A stretch of DNA of 64,000 bases from Acidobacterium sp. S8 (lineage in GTDB: Bacteria > Acidobacteriota > Terriglobia > Terriglobales > Acidobacteriaceae), in assembly GCF_009765985.1 (NCBI RefSeq), contig NZ_LMUM01000015.1, positions 310,001-374,000 on the forward strand, written 5' to 3'. The notes beneath the pieces were generated by a model that searched no databases, was not told where the DNA came from, and worked only from the letters and a program-made list of their open reading frames with translations. Shown piece after piece: positions 25,391 through 33,928 of this stretch (its first letter is position 1; every line of letters begins with the position of its first letter). Position numbers and translations under genes: made by a program.

Positions 25391-28126
25391 ATGGGTCTGC
25401 CAGGAGAACTCAAACGGCGCATCCAGATGCTCTTCCACCGCGAACAGTTCCGTCGCGATCTTGAAGAAGAAATGCGTCTCCATCTCGATCTTCGCCGTCA
25501 GCAGCAACTCGACCGCGGCCTTTCTCCTGTGGAAGCCGCTCGCGCAGCCCATCTCAAGTTCGGCAACACCACACGTATTAAGGAGAGAAGTCTTATGGCC
25601 TGGGGATCGGAAACACTGGAGAGCTTCTTCAGCGACATCGTCTACGGCGCTCGCGCACTTTTTCGCAGTCCTGCGCTCACCGTCGTCGCGCTCTTGTCAT
25701 TGGCCCTGGGTATCGGCGCGAACACCGCCATCTTCAGCCTTCTCGACGCGGTCCTTCTGCGCTCACTCCCCGTCAAAGATCCCCAGCAACTCGTTCTGCT
25801 TGGTAGAGGAAACTCCAGCGGCATCGGCGACAACTTTGTCAGCACGGAGCTCTATTCATACCCCTTCTACCGTCAGCTCCAACAAAAGAACGCTGTCTTT
25901 TCCGGTGTCGCAGCCATCTTCAGCATGACCGACGACGTGCATGGGTTCGTTCTCAACAATGAAGGCGAATCTAACACCGACTCCCAACTGATGCACGTCA
26001 ATCTCGTCTCCGGCACCTACTTCCCTATGCTCGGTGTACGGGCACAGCTTGGCCGCACGCTCAATGAGGCCGATGACAGCTCAGAGGGCGATCATCCAGT
26101 CGTCGTTCTCAGCCACGGCTTCTGGAAACGCTCTCTTGCCAGCGACCCCAATGTGCTCAATCGCAAAATCAAACTCGGCACCACTATCTTCACGATTGTC
26201 GGCGTTGCGCATCGAGAATTCTTTGGCACCAGTGTCGGCGAATCCCCTGATATGTGGGTGCCCATGTCCATGACCAAATCCGTTCCCCCCGGATGGGACG
26301 CCTACAACAAGAACTTCGTCCAGTCTATGAACGTGATAGGGCGCCTCAAACCTGACGTTTCTCTGGCTCAGGCCACTACTAACGTCAACCTGTTGCTGCA
26401 GCAGATCACACGCGGCTTTTCTGATGCCGTCCTGAGCCAGAAAAATCTGAATAAACTCAGCAAGACGCATGTGCCGCTGACCCCCATGGCCAACGGCCTC
26501 TCATCGATTCGCCAGGAATTTTCCGAGCCTCTGCAAATACTCATGGCCGTCGTCGCACTCGTTCTCCTGATTGCCTGCGCGAACATCGCCAATCTTCTTC
26601 TCGCCCGCTCCACCGCCCGAGCTCGTGAACTCGCCGTCCGTCAGGCTCTCGGAGCACGCCGCAGCCGGCTTATCCGCCAGCTTCTTACCGAGAGCCTCGT
26701 CCTCGCTCTTGCCGGCGGCATGCTGGGTATCGGATTCGCCGTCGTCGCCAACCGATTTCTTCTTCGTATGGTCTCCGACGGTTTCGAAACCTTACCGCTC
26801 GACATCGGCCTCAACCTGCGCCTGCTCGGTTTCACCTTTGCAGTGACCGTGACAACCGCAATTCTCTTCGGCACCATACCGGCCTTCCGCGCCACTCGCC
26901 TTCACCTCACCGACTCGCTCAAGGACGGCCGTGGACCGGGCGGTGCGAGAGCCAAAAATCCTCTCGCCAAAGTTCTTGTTGTCTCCCAGGTGGCTCTATC
27001 CCTCGTCCTCATGGTGGGCGCGGGGCTTTTCCTCCGTAGCCTCGTCAACCTCAATCACATTGACCCAGGCTTCAATCGCGAAAACGTCCTTCGCCTTCAG
27101 GTCGAGACCGACGTCACCGGCTATAAAGAAGACGACCCGCGCCTTAACGCTCTCTTTCAGCAGATCGAGTCTCGTGTCAGTGCATTGCCGGGGGTCAAAG
27201 CCGCAAGCTTCTCCTCCTTCACCTTTCATGAGGGCAGCTGGAGTGACGCCATTTTCGTCTCTGGCATGCCAAACAACGAGAACATCGAGGTGCATCAGAA
27301 TGTCGTCGGCAATGGCTACTTCGACACCATGCAGATTCCCCTCATCGCTGGACGCACCTTCTCGACAGCCGATACCGCAACCTCGCAACGCGTGGCCGTC
27401 ATCAGCGAGCACATCGCAAAAACACTCTTCCCGCCCGGCAATCCCGTTGGACACCACTTTGGCCTCGGAGACAACAAGCCCGAGCATGATTTCGAAGTCA
27501 TCGGCATAGTCAAAGACGCAAAATTCGATTCATTGCAGGAGAACTCGGAGAACGTCAACTATCTCTCATACCTGCAGCGCCCGTGGAACTTTGGCGACTT
27601 CGAGGTCCGTTACTCCGGCGACTTCAGCAACATCTCCGCATCGGTGCAACAGGCCATCAAGTCCATCAACCATAACGTACGCATCTCGCACGTCACCACT
27701 CTCGATGACCAGGTCGCACGCACCGTGACGAACCAGCGTTTGGTAGCGCAGCTCTCGACCTTCTTCGGTCTGCTCGCCGTCTTTCTTTCCGCCATCGGCA
27801 TCTATGGCCTGATGTCCTACGTAGTCAGCCGCCGCACCAATGAAATAGGAATTCGCATGGCCTTAGGCGCAGCTAGATCCAATGTAAGCTGGCTGGTCTT
27901 GCGCGAAATCCTGCTTCTGGTGGCAATTGGAATCGCCATTGGCATTCCCGTGGCTCTCGCGGCAGACCGCCTCGTAGCAAACATGCTCGTCGGCTTCAAA
28001 GGCGCAGACCCCGTAAGTCTCACCGCAGCCGTCGTTCTTTTACTGTTGGTAACCTCAGCCGCCGGATATTTCCCCGCAAAGAGGGCCTCCATGGTCGATC
28101 CGATGGAAGCCCTGCGCTATGAATAA
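25391..28126 (+). CDS. ADOP-type ABC permease (second PadR cassette)
   Basis: A 911-residue orphan permease with the soluble N-terminal domain of about 85 residues (REQFRRDLEEEMRLHLDLRR, LSPVEAARAAHLKFGN). Then two MacB-like units follow: first helix TVVALLSLALGIGANTAIFS, a middle FtsX block with LLIACANIANLLLARST and AVRQALGARRSR, and a C-terminal block with RTNEIGIRMALGAARS ending RASMVDPMEALRYE. Related to, but clearly diverged from, the ADOPs at 4.7 kb and 22.2 kb. A GGAG lies 6-7 nt before the ATG. As with the others no ATP-binding subunit is encoded close by. Confidence 0.93.
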   Translation: MGLPGELKRRIQMLFHREQFRRDLEEEMRLHLDLRRQQQLDRGLSPVEAARAAHLKFGNTTRIKERSLMAWGSETLESFFSDIVYGARALFRSPALTVVALLSLALGIGANTAIFSLLDAVLLRSLPVKDPQQLVLLGRGNSSGIGDNFVSTELYSYPFYRQLQQKNAVFSGVAAIFSMTDDVHGFVLNNEGESNTDSQLMHVNLVSGTYFPMLGVRAQLGRTLNEADDSSEGDHPVVVLSHGFWKRSLASDPNVLNRKIKLGTTIFTIVGVAHREFFGTSVGESPDMWVPMSMTKSVPPGWDAYNKNFVQSMNVIGRLKPDVSLAQATTNVNLLLQQITRGFSDAVLSQKNLNKLSKTHVPLTPMANGLSSIRQEFSEPLQILMAVVALVLLIACANIANLLLARSTARARELAVRQALGARRSRLIRQLLTESLVLALAGGMLGIGFAVVANRFLLRMVSDGFETLPLDIGLNLRLLGFTFAVTVTTAILFGTIPAFRATRLHLTDSLKDGRGPGGARAKNPLAKVLVVSQVALSLVLMVGAGLFLRSLVNLNHIDPGFNRENVLRLQVETDVTGYKEDDPRLNALFQQIESRVSALPGVKAASFSSFTFHEGSWSDAIFVSGMPNNENIEVHQNVVGNGYFDTMQIPLIAGRTFSTADTATSQRVAVISEHIAKTLFPPGNPVGHHFGLGDNKPEHDFEVIGIVKDAKFDSLQENSENVNYLSYLQRPWNFGDFEVRYSGDFSNISASVQQAIKSINHNVRISHVTTLDDQVARTVTNQRLVAQLSTFFGLLAVFLSAIGIYGLMSYVVSRRTNEIGIRMALGAARSNVSWLVLREILLLVAIGIAIGIPVALAADRLVANMLVGFKGADPVSLTAAVVLLLLVTSAAGYFPAKRASMVDPMEALRYE

Positions 28127-28291
28127 GTCTGGTTCGAGAATCTTCGACATATGCTGTCAAGCCATTTTTTACCATGCCGGCCGTAAGCCATTGCTTTAAA
28201 ACAATATTCGTTTGCACAATCATTGACAGAGAGTTATGCCTCAAAAGATTAAACTTAAATAAGGAAAACAGAACTATAAGGTCCACGTTCA

Positions 28292-28310
28292 TTAGCGGGC
28301 CCCCCGCTAA
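28292..28310 (+). repeat. GCGG hairpin repeat, copy A
   Basis: Stem TTAGCGG/CCGCTAA with a 5-nt loop, then GTGATTGAAAAT. Same layout as copy B 66 bp downstream. Confidence 0.65.
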
Positions 28311-28357
28311 GTGATTGAAAATACTAGGAACGACCTAAGTCTATTAGAATCAGGGGA

Positions 28358-28382
28358 ATAGCGGGGGATGCTCCCCCGCTAT
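28358..28382 (+). repeat. GCGG hairpin repeat, copy B (terminator-like)
   Basis: Perfect 10 bp stem ATAGCGGGGG/CCCCCGCTAT around ATGCT, then CTTATTGAAAAC. Read from the minus strand it is preceded by TTTTCAATAAG. It could terminate the ADOP and the SDR transcripts, and shares its tail with an inverted copy near 56.12-56.15 kb. Confidence 0.7.
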
Positions 28383-28428
28383 CTTATTGAAAACAAAAGA
28401 AATGAAGAAATTAGGAGGGGGGAGGGGG

Positions 28429-29154
28429 TCAGAGCCCCAGGCCGCCATCCACGCTCAGAATCTGCCCGGTAATGAAGTGCGGTCCGGTAGCGAAAAACAT
28501 CACCGCCGCCGCCACATCCTCCGGAGTACCGTTCCGTTTCATCGGAGTTTTGTGCGCAAAATGCTCGTAATCGGTGGAAACTTCCCCATTTACGATCATT
28601 CCCGGAGCTACGCAGTTCACGCTGATCTCCGGCGCAAACGCCTTCGACATCGTCTGCGTCAGCATATGCAGCGCGGCCTTCGAGGTGCAGTAGTGCCCAT
28701 GTGTCGGCCAGGGATGCAGGCCGCCAAGTGAGCCGATATTGATAATGCGTCCGCGAGTAGACTTCAAATGAGGATGTGCAGCCTTGGCCGTGAGAAAAGG
28801 TCCGCGCGTGTTCGTCTCGAACATGGCATCCCACTGCGCCACGGTGATCTGTTCGAGAACCGCCGTTTCAAAGACGCCGGCGTTGTTCACCAGCAGGTCG
28901 AGCTGCCCGAAATGCTCAACCACTTCGGCAACGGCAGCTTCCACGCACTGCGGATCGCGCACATCGCAATGCACCGCCAGCGCCCTTCCACCAAAGGTTT
29001 CGAGTTCCGCGACTGTTTTCTGCGCCTCGGCTTCGGAATCACGGTAGGTAATAGCAACACTGGCTCCTGCTTTTGCCAGTGTTAACGCCAATACGCGTCC
29101 GATGCGCTTTGCCGCGCCTGTGACAAGGGCAACCTTGCCCTGTAAACTATCCAT
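28429..29154 (-). CDS. Short-chain dehydrogenase/reductase
   Basis: A 241-residue Rossmann-fold NAD(P)H oxidoreductase. Cofactor motif VALVTGAAKRIGRVLA at 9-24, NNAG at about 91-94, catalytic Ser in INIGSLGG, and catalytic YCTSK (Y-x-x-x-K). The arrangement TGAAKRIG, rather than TGxxxGIG, resembles the pteridine reductase / FolM branch, so reduction of dihydropteridines is possible. A general FabG-like role cannot be excluded. It is divergent from the DUF4232-like gene and stands alone. Confidence 0.9.
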   Translation of the reverse strand: MDSLQGKVALVTGAAKRIGRVLALTLAKAGASVAITYRDSEAEAQKTVAELETFGGRALAVHCDVRDPQCVEAAVAEVVEHFGQLDLLVNNAGVFETAVLEQITVAQWDAMFETNTRGPFLTAKAAHPHLKSTRGRIINIGSLGGLHPWPTHGHYCTSKAALHMLTQTMSKAFAPEISVNCVAPGMIVNGEVSTDYEHFAHKTPMKRNGTPEDVAAAVMFFATGPHFITGQILSVDGGLGL

Positions 29155-29287
29155 ACACTTGATTTTACCTGCCTGCAGAGGAGTCCACTCCCGCGGCGCA
29201 AAGATGCGTCCACAGGCATTCGGTTCGGATGGCTTGCAACCCGATAGCGGTCCAACCTCATCTCATACATTGCTCCGAGGCCGTAAT

Positions 29288-29983
29288 ATGATTCCCCTGC
29301 TGTCCCGTTTCGCTTCCATTGGTCTTGCTGGCAGCATGTTCGTCGTGTGGCCATTCACCACTGGATGTGCCCACTCTGCCCATTCCTCCGCCCTGCGCGG
29401 TGGAGCGCCGGTCATGCTCGACGAAGACGGACCGCATCGCGAAGGCACCAATCCGAATGCCCCTTATCTCATGGCTGCATCGGCAACTCCGCAACTGGCA
29501 CACCGATCGGATACCTACACCAGCGGTGTAAATCCCTGCGATGGCAAGAGCCTGACCGTGACCGAAATCGAGGCCTCGGTCAATGGGAAGTTTCACGCCG
29601 TAAAGCTGGCCTTCGACAATGACGGACTCACGCCCTGCCGTATCGGCGGTTATCCCGCGATCACCCTGCTCGACCAGACCGGCACGCCGGTAGCGAATCT
29701 GGTTGTGGACCGCGTCACCCTGTCGACGATGAGCGCCCAGCTGACTCCGGGCCCCGTACCTGCCGTTACCACCCCGAAGCCCGACGCCCAGATCGTCATC
29801 GCCCCACGCGGCCAAGCCTGGTTTGAGGTAGGCTGGTCTACCGGCGAGGGCTGCCCGGTCGTATCGCGCATCAGCGTCTCCGCTCCCGGCTCGAGTGAGA
29901 ACCTCACGGTCAACCACCCCCTGACGGTATGCGAAGGCCGGGTGCAGATCACCACCCTCCACTCCGACCAGGACAGCGACTAA
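29288..29983 (+). CDS. DUF4232-like putative lipoprotein
   Basis: A 231-residue exported protein. The signal segment ends FTTGC, which may be a lipobox, so the mature protein may be lipid-anchored at Cys27. The mature part has a DUF4232-like beta domain, with pairs of Cys (GVNPCDGKSLTV, GLTPCRIGGYPAITLLD, GEGCPVVSRI, LTVCEGRVQI) that could form two disulfides. Function unknown. ATG at 29288 is used, with GAGG 9 nt before; the longer frame from 29102 would run through the SDR promoter. Its TAA shares the CTAA tetranucleotide with the stop of convergent hemD. Confidence 0.75.
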   Translation: MIPLLSRFASIGLAGSMFVVWPFTTGCAHSAHSSALRGGAPVMLDEDGPHREGTNPNAPYLMAASATPQLAHRSDTYTSGVNPCDGKSLTVTEIEASVNGKFHAVKLAFDNDGLTPCRIGGYPAITLLDQTGTPVANLVVDRVTLSTMSAQLTPGPVPAVTTPKPDAQIVIAPRGQAWFEVGWSTGEGCPVVSRISVSAPGSSENLTVNHPLTVCEGRVQITTLHSDQDSD

Positions 29984-30762
29984 GTCAACGCCCGGACGGC
30001 GGCTTCGACAAGCCCGTCGATATCATGCGGATCGGCTTCAGCCGCTGGTTCCCATCCATATTGGCGCAAAGTAGCCGAAGTAACTGGCCCAATGGAGATG
30101 GCTCGCGAAGCAGCTTGCGGAATAGTTTTGCCAGCACTCTGAAGTAGCTGAAAAAAATTCGCCACTGTGGAAGAGCTTGTGAATGTCACCGCGTCGGGAA
30201 GCGTCGTGTCCGGCCTGAAAATAGCCTGCACTCTCTCACTCGACTCGGCCGGAATGATGGTTCGATAGGCATCCACAACATCGACACTTGCGCCGCATCG
30301 ACGCAGTTCGTCGGGAATCACATCACGCGCAACGGCTGCTCGTGCCAGCAGGATTCTGGTTCCTGCTTCATGCTCGCGCAATGCGTCCACAAGTGATTCA
30401 GCAACATACTCGGAAGGAACCAGATTGACCGAAAATCCAGCCTCGCGCAGCGCCGCCGAAGTTGCCGAGCCAACAGCTGCGATCTGAAGATCGGGAAATC
30501 CCGCCGGGCTCAAGCTCAGCAACCGCATTCTCTCAATCAGCACTCGAACCGTATTCGCGCTGGTGACAATGAGCCATGCATAATGCCGCAGCTGACGCAG
30601 CGCAGCGTCCATCGGCTCATAGGATTCCGGAGGAATAATCTCAATCGTAGGCAGCTCGATGACCCGCGCGCCGAGCGTTTCCAGTTCCCTGCTGAGACGA
30701 CTTGCCTGTTGCCGCGTACGCGTAACGACGATCGTCTTGCCTGCAAGCGGCAGGCCACTCAC
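29980..30762 (-). CDS. hemD: Uroporphyrinogen-III synthase
   Basis: Closes hydroxymethylbilane to uroporphyrinogen III, inverting ring D, for heme and sirohaem. The family is poorly conserved. The 260-residue product has the two-lobe layout with GKTIVVTRTRQQASRLSREL, IVTSANTVRVL, ILLARAAVARDVIPDELRRCGA and DAVTFTSSSTVANFF, all recognisable HemD segments. It begins with GTG overlapping the hemC stop by 4 bp. Last gene of the hem operon, convergent with the DUF4232-like gene. Confidence 0.92.
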   Translation of the reverse strand: MSGLPLAGKTIVVTRTRQQASRLSRELETLGARVIELPTIEIIPPESYEPMDAALRQLRHYAWLIVTSANTVRVLIERMRLLSLSPAGFPDLQIAAVGSATSAALREAGFSVNLVPSEYVAESLVDALREHEAGTRILLARAAVARDVIPDELRRCGASVDVVDAYRTIIPAESSERVQAIFRPDTTLPDAVTFTSSSTVANFFQLLQSAGKTIPQAASRAISIGPVTSATLRQYGWEPAAEADPHDIDGLVEAAVRALT

Positions 30763-31682
30763 AACTGAACAGCTCCCTCAACGGAAGCCAGGATCTCGCG
30801 CGCACCCTGCTCCAGCAATCGCCTGGCAAGACGCTGCCCAAGGGCTTCAGCGCTCAACTCGTGCTGATGCTCAAGCTCCGCACGCACCATCGCTGATCCA
30901 TCGGGATTCGCAACCACGCCGGTTACGATATAGCCCTCCGATGATGGCTCGCAGTAGACACCGATAGGAACATGGCATCCTCCGCCGAGTTCCGCCAACG
31001 CAGCACGCTCAACGGTCACGGCAAAGCGGCTGGCAGTGTCGTCCAGGAAGGCAATCGCGGCCTGCGTCTCTGCATCATCGACACGTGTCTCGATAGCCAG
31101 AGCGCCCTGTCCCGGAGCCGGGCAGAGAATGAGCGGCGAGAAGCGCTCGCGTATCCATTCGGTGCGCCCCAGCCGTTCGAGCCCTGCTGCGGCCAGCACT
31201 ATGGCGTCGACTGCGCCCTCGCTCAGCTTGCGGAGACGTGTATCGACATTGCCACGAAACTCTACCAGCTCAATATCCTGACGCTGTGCCCTAAGCTGCG
31301 ACTGCCGTCGAAGGCTGCTGGTTCCGATACGCGAGCCTGAGGGCAACGCTGCGAAGGATTCGTGTTGGACGGACACAAAGGCGTCGCGCGGATCAACGCG
31401 CGGAGGAATTACAGCAATCGCAAATGGAGGAGCAATCTCGGTCGGAAGGTCTTTGAGGCTGTGCACTGCGAGGTCGATCCGGTTCTCGAAAAGCGCCTCT
31501 TCAATCTCCTTGGTGAACATGCCTTTGGTTCCAACCTTGTTGAAGGCCACATTCTGCAGAGCATCGCCTGTGGTGCGGATGATCTCGATACTTACTTCGT
31601 GTCCCTGACGGCGCAGCGCATCGGCAATATGGTTGGCCTGCCATATTGCAAGCTGCGAGCCCCTGGAGCCGATACGGATCAC
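30759..31682 (-). CDS. hemC: Porphobilinogen deaminase (hydroxymethylbilane synthase)
   Basis: Joins four porphobilinogens into hydroxymethylbilane. The 307 residues start IRIGSRGSQLAIWQA and contain LAVHSLKDLPTE, GTSSLRRQSQL, the APGQGALAIE block and AELGGGCHVPIGVY, whose Cys carries the dipyrromethane cofactor. GTG start overlaps the hemA stop (GTGA). Length is normal. Confidence 0.97.
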   Translation of the reverse strand: MIRIGSRGSQLAIWQANHIADALRRQGHEVSIEIIRTTGDALQNVAFNKVGTKGMFTKEIEEALFENRIDLAVHSLKDLPTEIAPPFAIAVIPPRVDPRDAFVSVQHESFAALPSGSRIGTSSLRRQSQLRAQRQDIELVEFRGNVDTRLRKLSEGAVDAIVLAAAGLERLGRTEWIRERFSPLILCPAPGQGALAIETRVDDAETQAAIAFLDDTASRFAVTVERAALAELGGGCHVPIGVYCEPSSEGYIVTGVVANPDGSAMVRAELEHQHELSAEALGQRLARRLLEQGAREILASVEGAVQL

Positions 31683-33025
31683 GAGCGGACCTTCTGATTG
31701 CCGGCAGCAACTGTCTCTTCTACAGCGGCAACGGACCGGTTCTCACCCGGCTGCGTTGCCTTCTGTTCCGGCTCCGAAGGCAGGTTGAAGACCGACCGCA
31801 TGATTTCCAGCACGACCGTATCCGCTTCAAGCGCCGCGGTCTTGATGGCCTGCATCGGCATGTGAAGAAACTTGTTCATCAACCCACGCGTCAGCGCTTC
31901 GACGGTAGCCTGCTGTTCGGGAGTAAGAGATTGCAGACGGCTCTGCGCGCGACGCAGCTCAGTCTGGCGGATCTCCTCTGCGCTCTGTTGCAGATCGACG
32001 ATCATGGGCGCGGCATTCAGCGCCTGTATACGCCGCTGGAATCGCAACACTTCTTCGGCAATGATCGCCTCGGCCAGCTGAGCCTCGCGCGAACGATCAG
32101 CCATATGCGAGATGGCGACCGACTGCAGATCGTCGATGTCATAGAGAAAGACACCGTCCACACGATTGATCTTGGGATCTATATCGCGCGGTACGGCAAT
32201 GTCGATGAAGAACATGGGACGATTGCGCCGCTTGTGCAGGAATTGCTGCCCGTGCTCGCGGCGAAAGATAGGCTGCTGTGACCCCGTCGAGGTGATGATG
32301 ATGTCGGCCTGATCGGCGGTTGCGTGCAGGTCGTCGAAACGAATAGCGCGCCCCTGGAACTTCTGCGCCAGTCGCACCGCCCGGTCGTAGGTGCGATTCG
32401 CGACGACGATGGAATCGGCTCCCTGCTGCATCAGATGCCGCGCTGCCAGCTCACTCATCTTGCCCGCGCCGACCAGCATCACGCTTTTGCCTTCGAGCGA
32501 ACCGAATATTTTCTTCGCCAGATCGACGGCGACCGAGGCAATCGAAACGGAGGAGCTGCCAATCTGCGTCTCGTTGCGGACCTTCTTAGCGACAGTGAAG
32601 GTAGACTGCAGCAGCCTTTCAAGATGGCTTTGCACCGCGCCCACTTCACGGGCCGCCGCGTAGGATTCCTTCACCTGGCCAAGAATCTGCGGCTCGCCGA
32701 CCACCATGGAATCGAGACTGGCAGCGACACGGAAGAGATGCTGGACCGCGTCGGATTCGCGGTACTCATAGGTGTGAGGACGCAGCGATGTGGTTTCAAT
32801 ACCGAGGTACTTCTGCAGAAACCCGAGCAGGTCGGGGCTGGCGGATTCATGACATGCCAGCAACTCCACCCGGTTGCAGGTGGAGAGGATCATCGCCTCA
32901 TGTACGCCGGGAAAGGCCATCAACGCACGGGTAGCTTCGCTCAGGCGCTCGGTCGTGATGGCCAACTGCTCGCGCAGCTCCACGGGAGCTGTCTTATGAT
33001 TCACGCCCGTGAGCAGAAGCTTCAT
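31679..33025 (-). CDS. hemA: Glutamyl-tRNA reductase
   Basis: Reduces glutamyl-tRNA to glutamate-1-semialdehyde, the first committed step of C5 tetrapyrrole synthesis. The 448-residue enzyme has the catalytic Cys50 in MILSTCNRVELLA, the N-terminal GVNHKTAPVELRE, the dimer region and the NADPH domain with MLVGAGKMSELAARHL and VVANRTYDRA. The C-terminal dimerisation helix follows. A longer frame from 33337 overlaps the upstream gene and is not used. ATG at 33025 overlaps the stop of the hemX-like gene by 4 bp. Confidence 0.96.
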   Translation of the reverse strand: MKLLLTGVNHKTAPVELREQLAITTERLSEATRALMAFPGVHEAMILSTCNRVELLACHESASPDLLGFLQKYLGIETTSLRPHTYEYRESDAVQHLFRVAASLDSMVVGEPQILGQVKESYAAAREVGAVQSHLERLLQSTFTVAKKVRNETQIGSSSVSIASVAVDLAKKIFGSLEGKSVMLVGAGKMSELAARHLMQQGADSIVVANRTYDRAVRLAQKFQGRAIRFDDLHATADQADIIITSTGSQQPIFRREHGQQFLHKRRNRPMFFIDIAVPRDIDPKINRVDGVFLYDIDDLQSVAISHMADRSREAQLAEAIIAEEVLRFQRRIQALNAAPMIVDLQQSAEEIRQTELRRAQSRLQSLTPEQQATVEALTRGLMNKFLHMPMQAIKTAALEADTVVLEIMRSVFNLPSEPEQKATQPGENRSVAAVEETVAAGNQKVRS

Positions 33026-33837
33026 TGCGCCGAGAACCTGTGCACCGAACTGAGTAGATTTGCCGCCCACACGCACAGCATGACAACAAAGACGGCGCTT
33101 GAGAGATACACCGCGCGCTTTCCGCGCAATCCAGTAGAGCGCCGGACAAAAAGCATGACCACATACAGCAGCCACATCACGAAAGAGAGCACCACTTTCG
33201 GGTCGAGAAAGTAGGCAGCCCCTACGTGCTCCTGTGCGATGAATGAACCGATAAGCAAACCGCCGGTCATGCAATAGAAGCCAAGCACCAATGTCGTCTG
33301 CGCGATCTGGTCCATGGTGTCGAGAGGCGGCAACCATTCGAGAAACTTGGGCGAGTGCCGGTGCTTGAGGCGTCGCTCCTGGGCAAGGTAAAAGAGACTG
33401 GCGAGCAGGCTAAAGGTCAGAGCCGCGTAAGCAGCCAGGAGCAGCGTGACATGAATGACAATCCATCCACTACGCACCATGGAAGACGGAAAAGTGTATT
33501 TATCCGGCCCGATAGCAGGTACGAGGATAAACAGAAAGGCGAGCGGCAGCGCGAATACGCCGAAAGAAATGGTGCGGTACCGAAGCCATATCAGCATGAA
33601 TGCAGTCACGATCAGCAGCGAAAGCGTCGATTGCACTTCATGCATACCAACAGGCATAAGGTGGTGCGTCACCGCCAACATTTCGACGAAGGCCACGACA
33701 TGGAAAAGCCATCCACTCAAAGTAAGAGGCAGGCATACACGCCGCCAGCCCGGACGGTCTCCGAGTACGGCCGGCAGCGCGGAGACGCTTGCCAGTCCGT
33801 AGAGCACAGCCGCAACTCTAAGCCATAGCAGGTACAT
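33022..33837 (-). CDS. hemX: HemX/CcsA-like cytochrome assembly membrane protein
   Basis: A 271-residue integral membrane protein with eight or so helices, of the CcsA/HemX/CcmC family. Upstream of hemA such proteins are named HemX and affect glutamyl-tRNA reductase levels in Bacillus. Related CcsA/ResC proteins carry heme to apocytochromes. Here the family core includes WIVIHVTLLLAAYAALTFSLL and DPKVVLSFVMWLLYVVMLFV, but the WWDxxR-like heme-handling region is weak. The ATG at 33837 has AAGGA 6 nt upstream. First gene of the hem operon, divergent from mutS. Confidence 0.85.
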   Translation of the reverse strand: MYLLWLRVAAVLYGLASVSALPAVLGDRPGWRRVCLPLTLSGWLFHVVAFVEMLAVTHHLMPVGMHEVQSTLSLLIVTAFMLIWLRYRTISFGVFALPLAFLFILVPAIGPDKYTFPSSMVRSGWIVIHVTLLLAAYAALTFSLLASLFYLAQERRLKHRHSPKFLEWLPPLDTMDQIAQTTLVLGFYCMTGGLLIGSFIAQEHVGAAYFLDPKVVLSFVMWLLYVVMLFVRRSTGLRGKRAVYLSSAVFVVMLCVWAANLLSSVHRFSAQ

Positions 33838-33928
33838 GCAATCCTTCGGGATGACGGCGTAAGGATTAAGTATATCGTTCCCCGTGCAGCTTGTCTGGCT
33901 GTGGATGCACGTGGCTGCTTGATACGAT

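Larger units (their letters stand above)
28127..28428. other. AT-rich intergenic stretch with two related hairpins
   Basis: About 302 bp between the convergent ADOP and SDR genes. The first 160 bp are AT-rich and contain no recognisable gene. The rest holds two GCGGG/CCCGC hairpins, each followed by an ATTGAAAA tail, listed separately. They probably serve as terminators for both genes. Confidence 0.5.

Noticed and set aside
33026-33337. Extension of hemA frame by 104 codons
   Set aside because: Overlaps the hemX-like gene almost fully; the family N-terminus with Cys50 at the right place starts at 33025.
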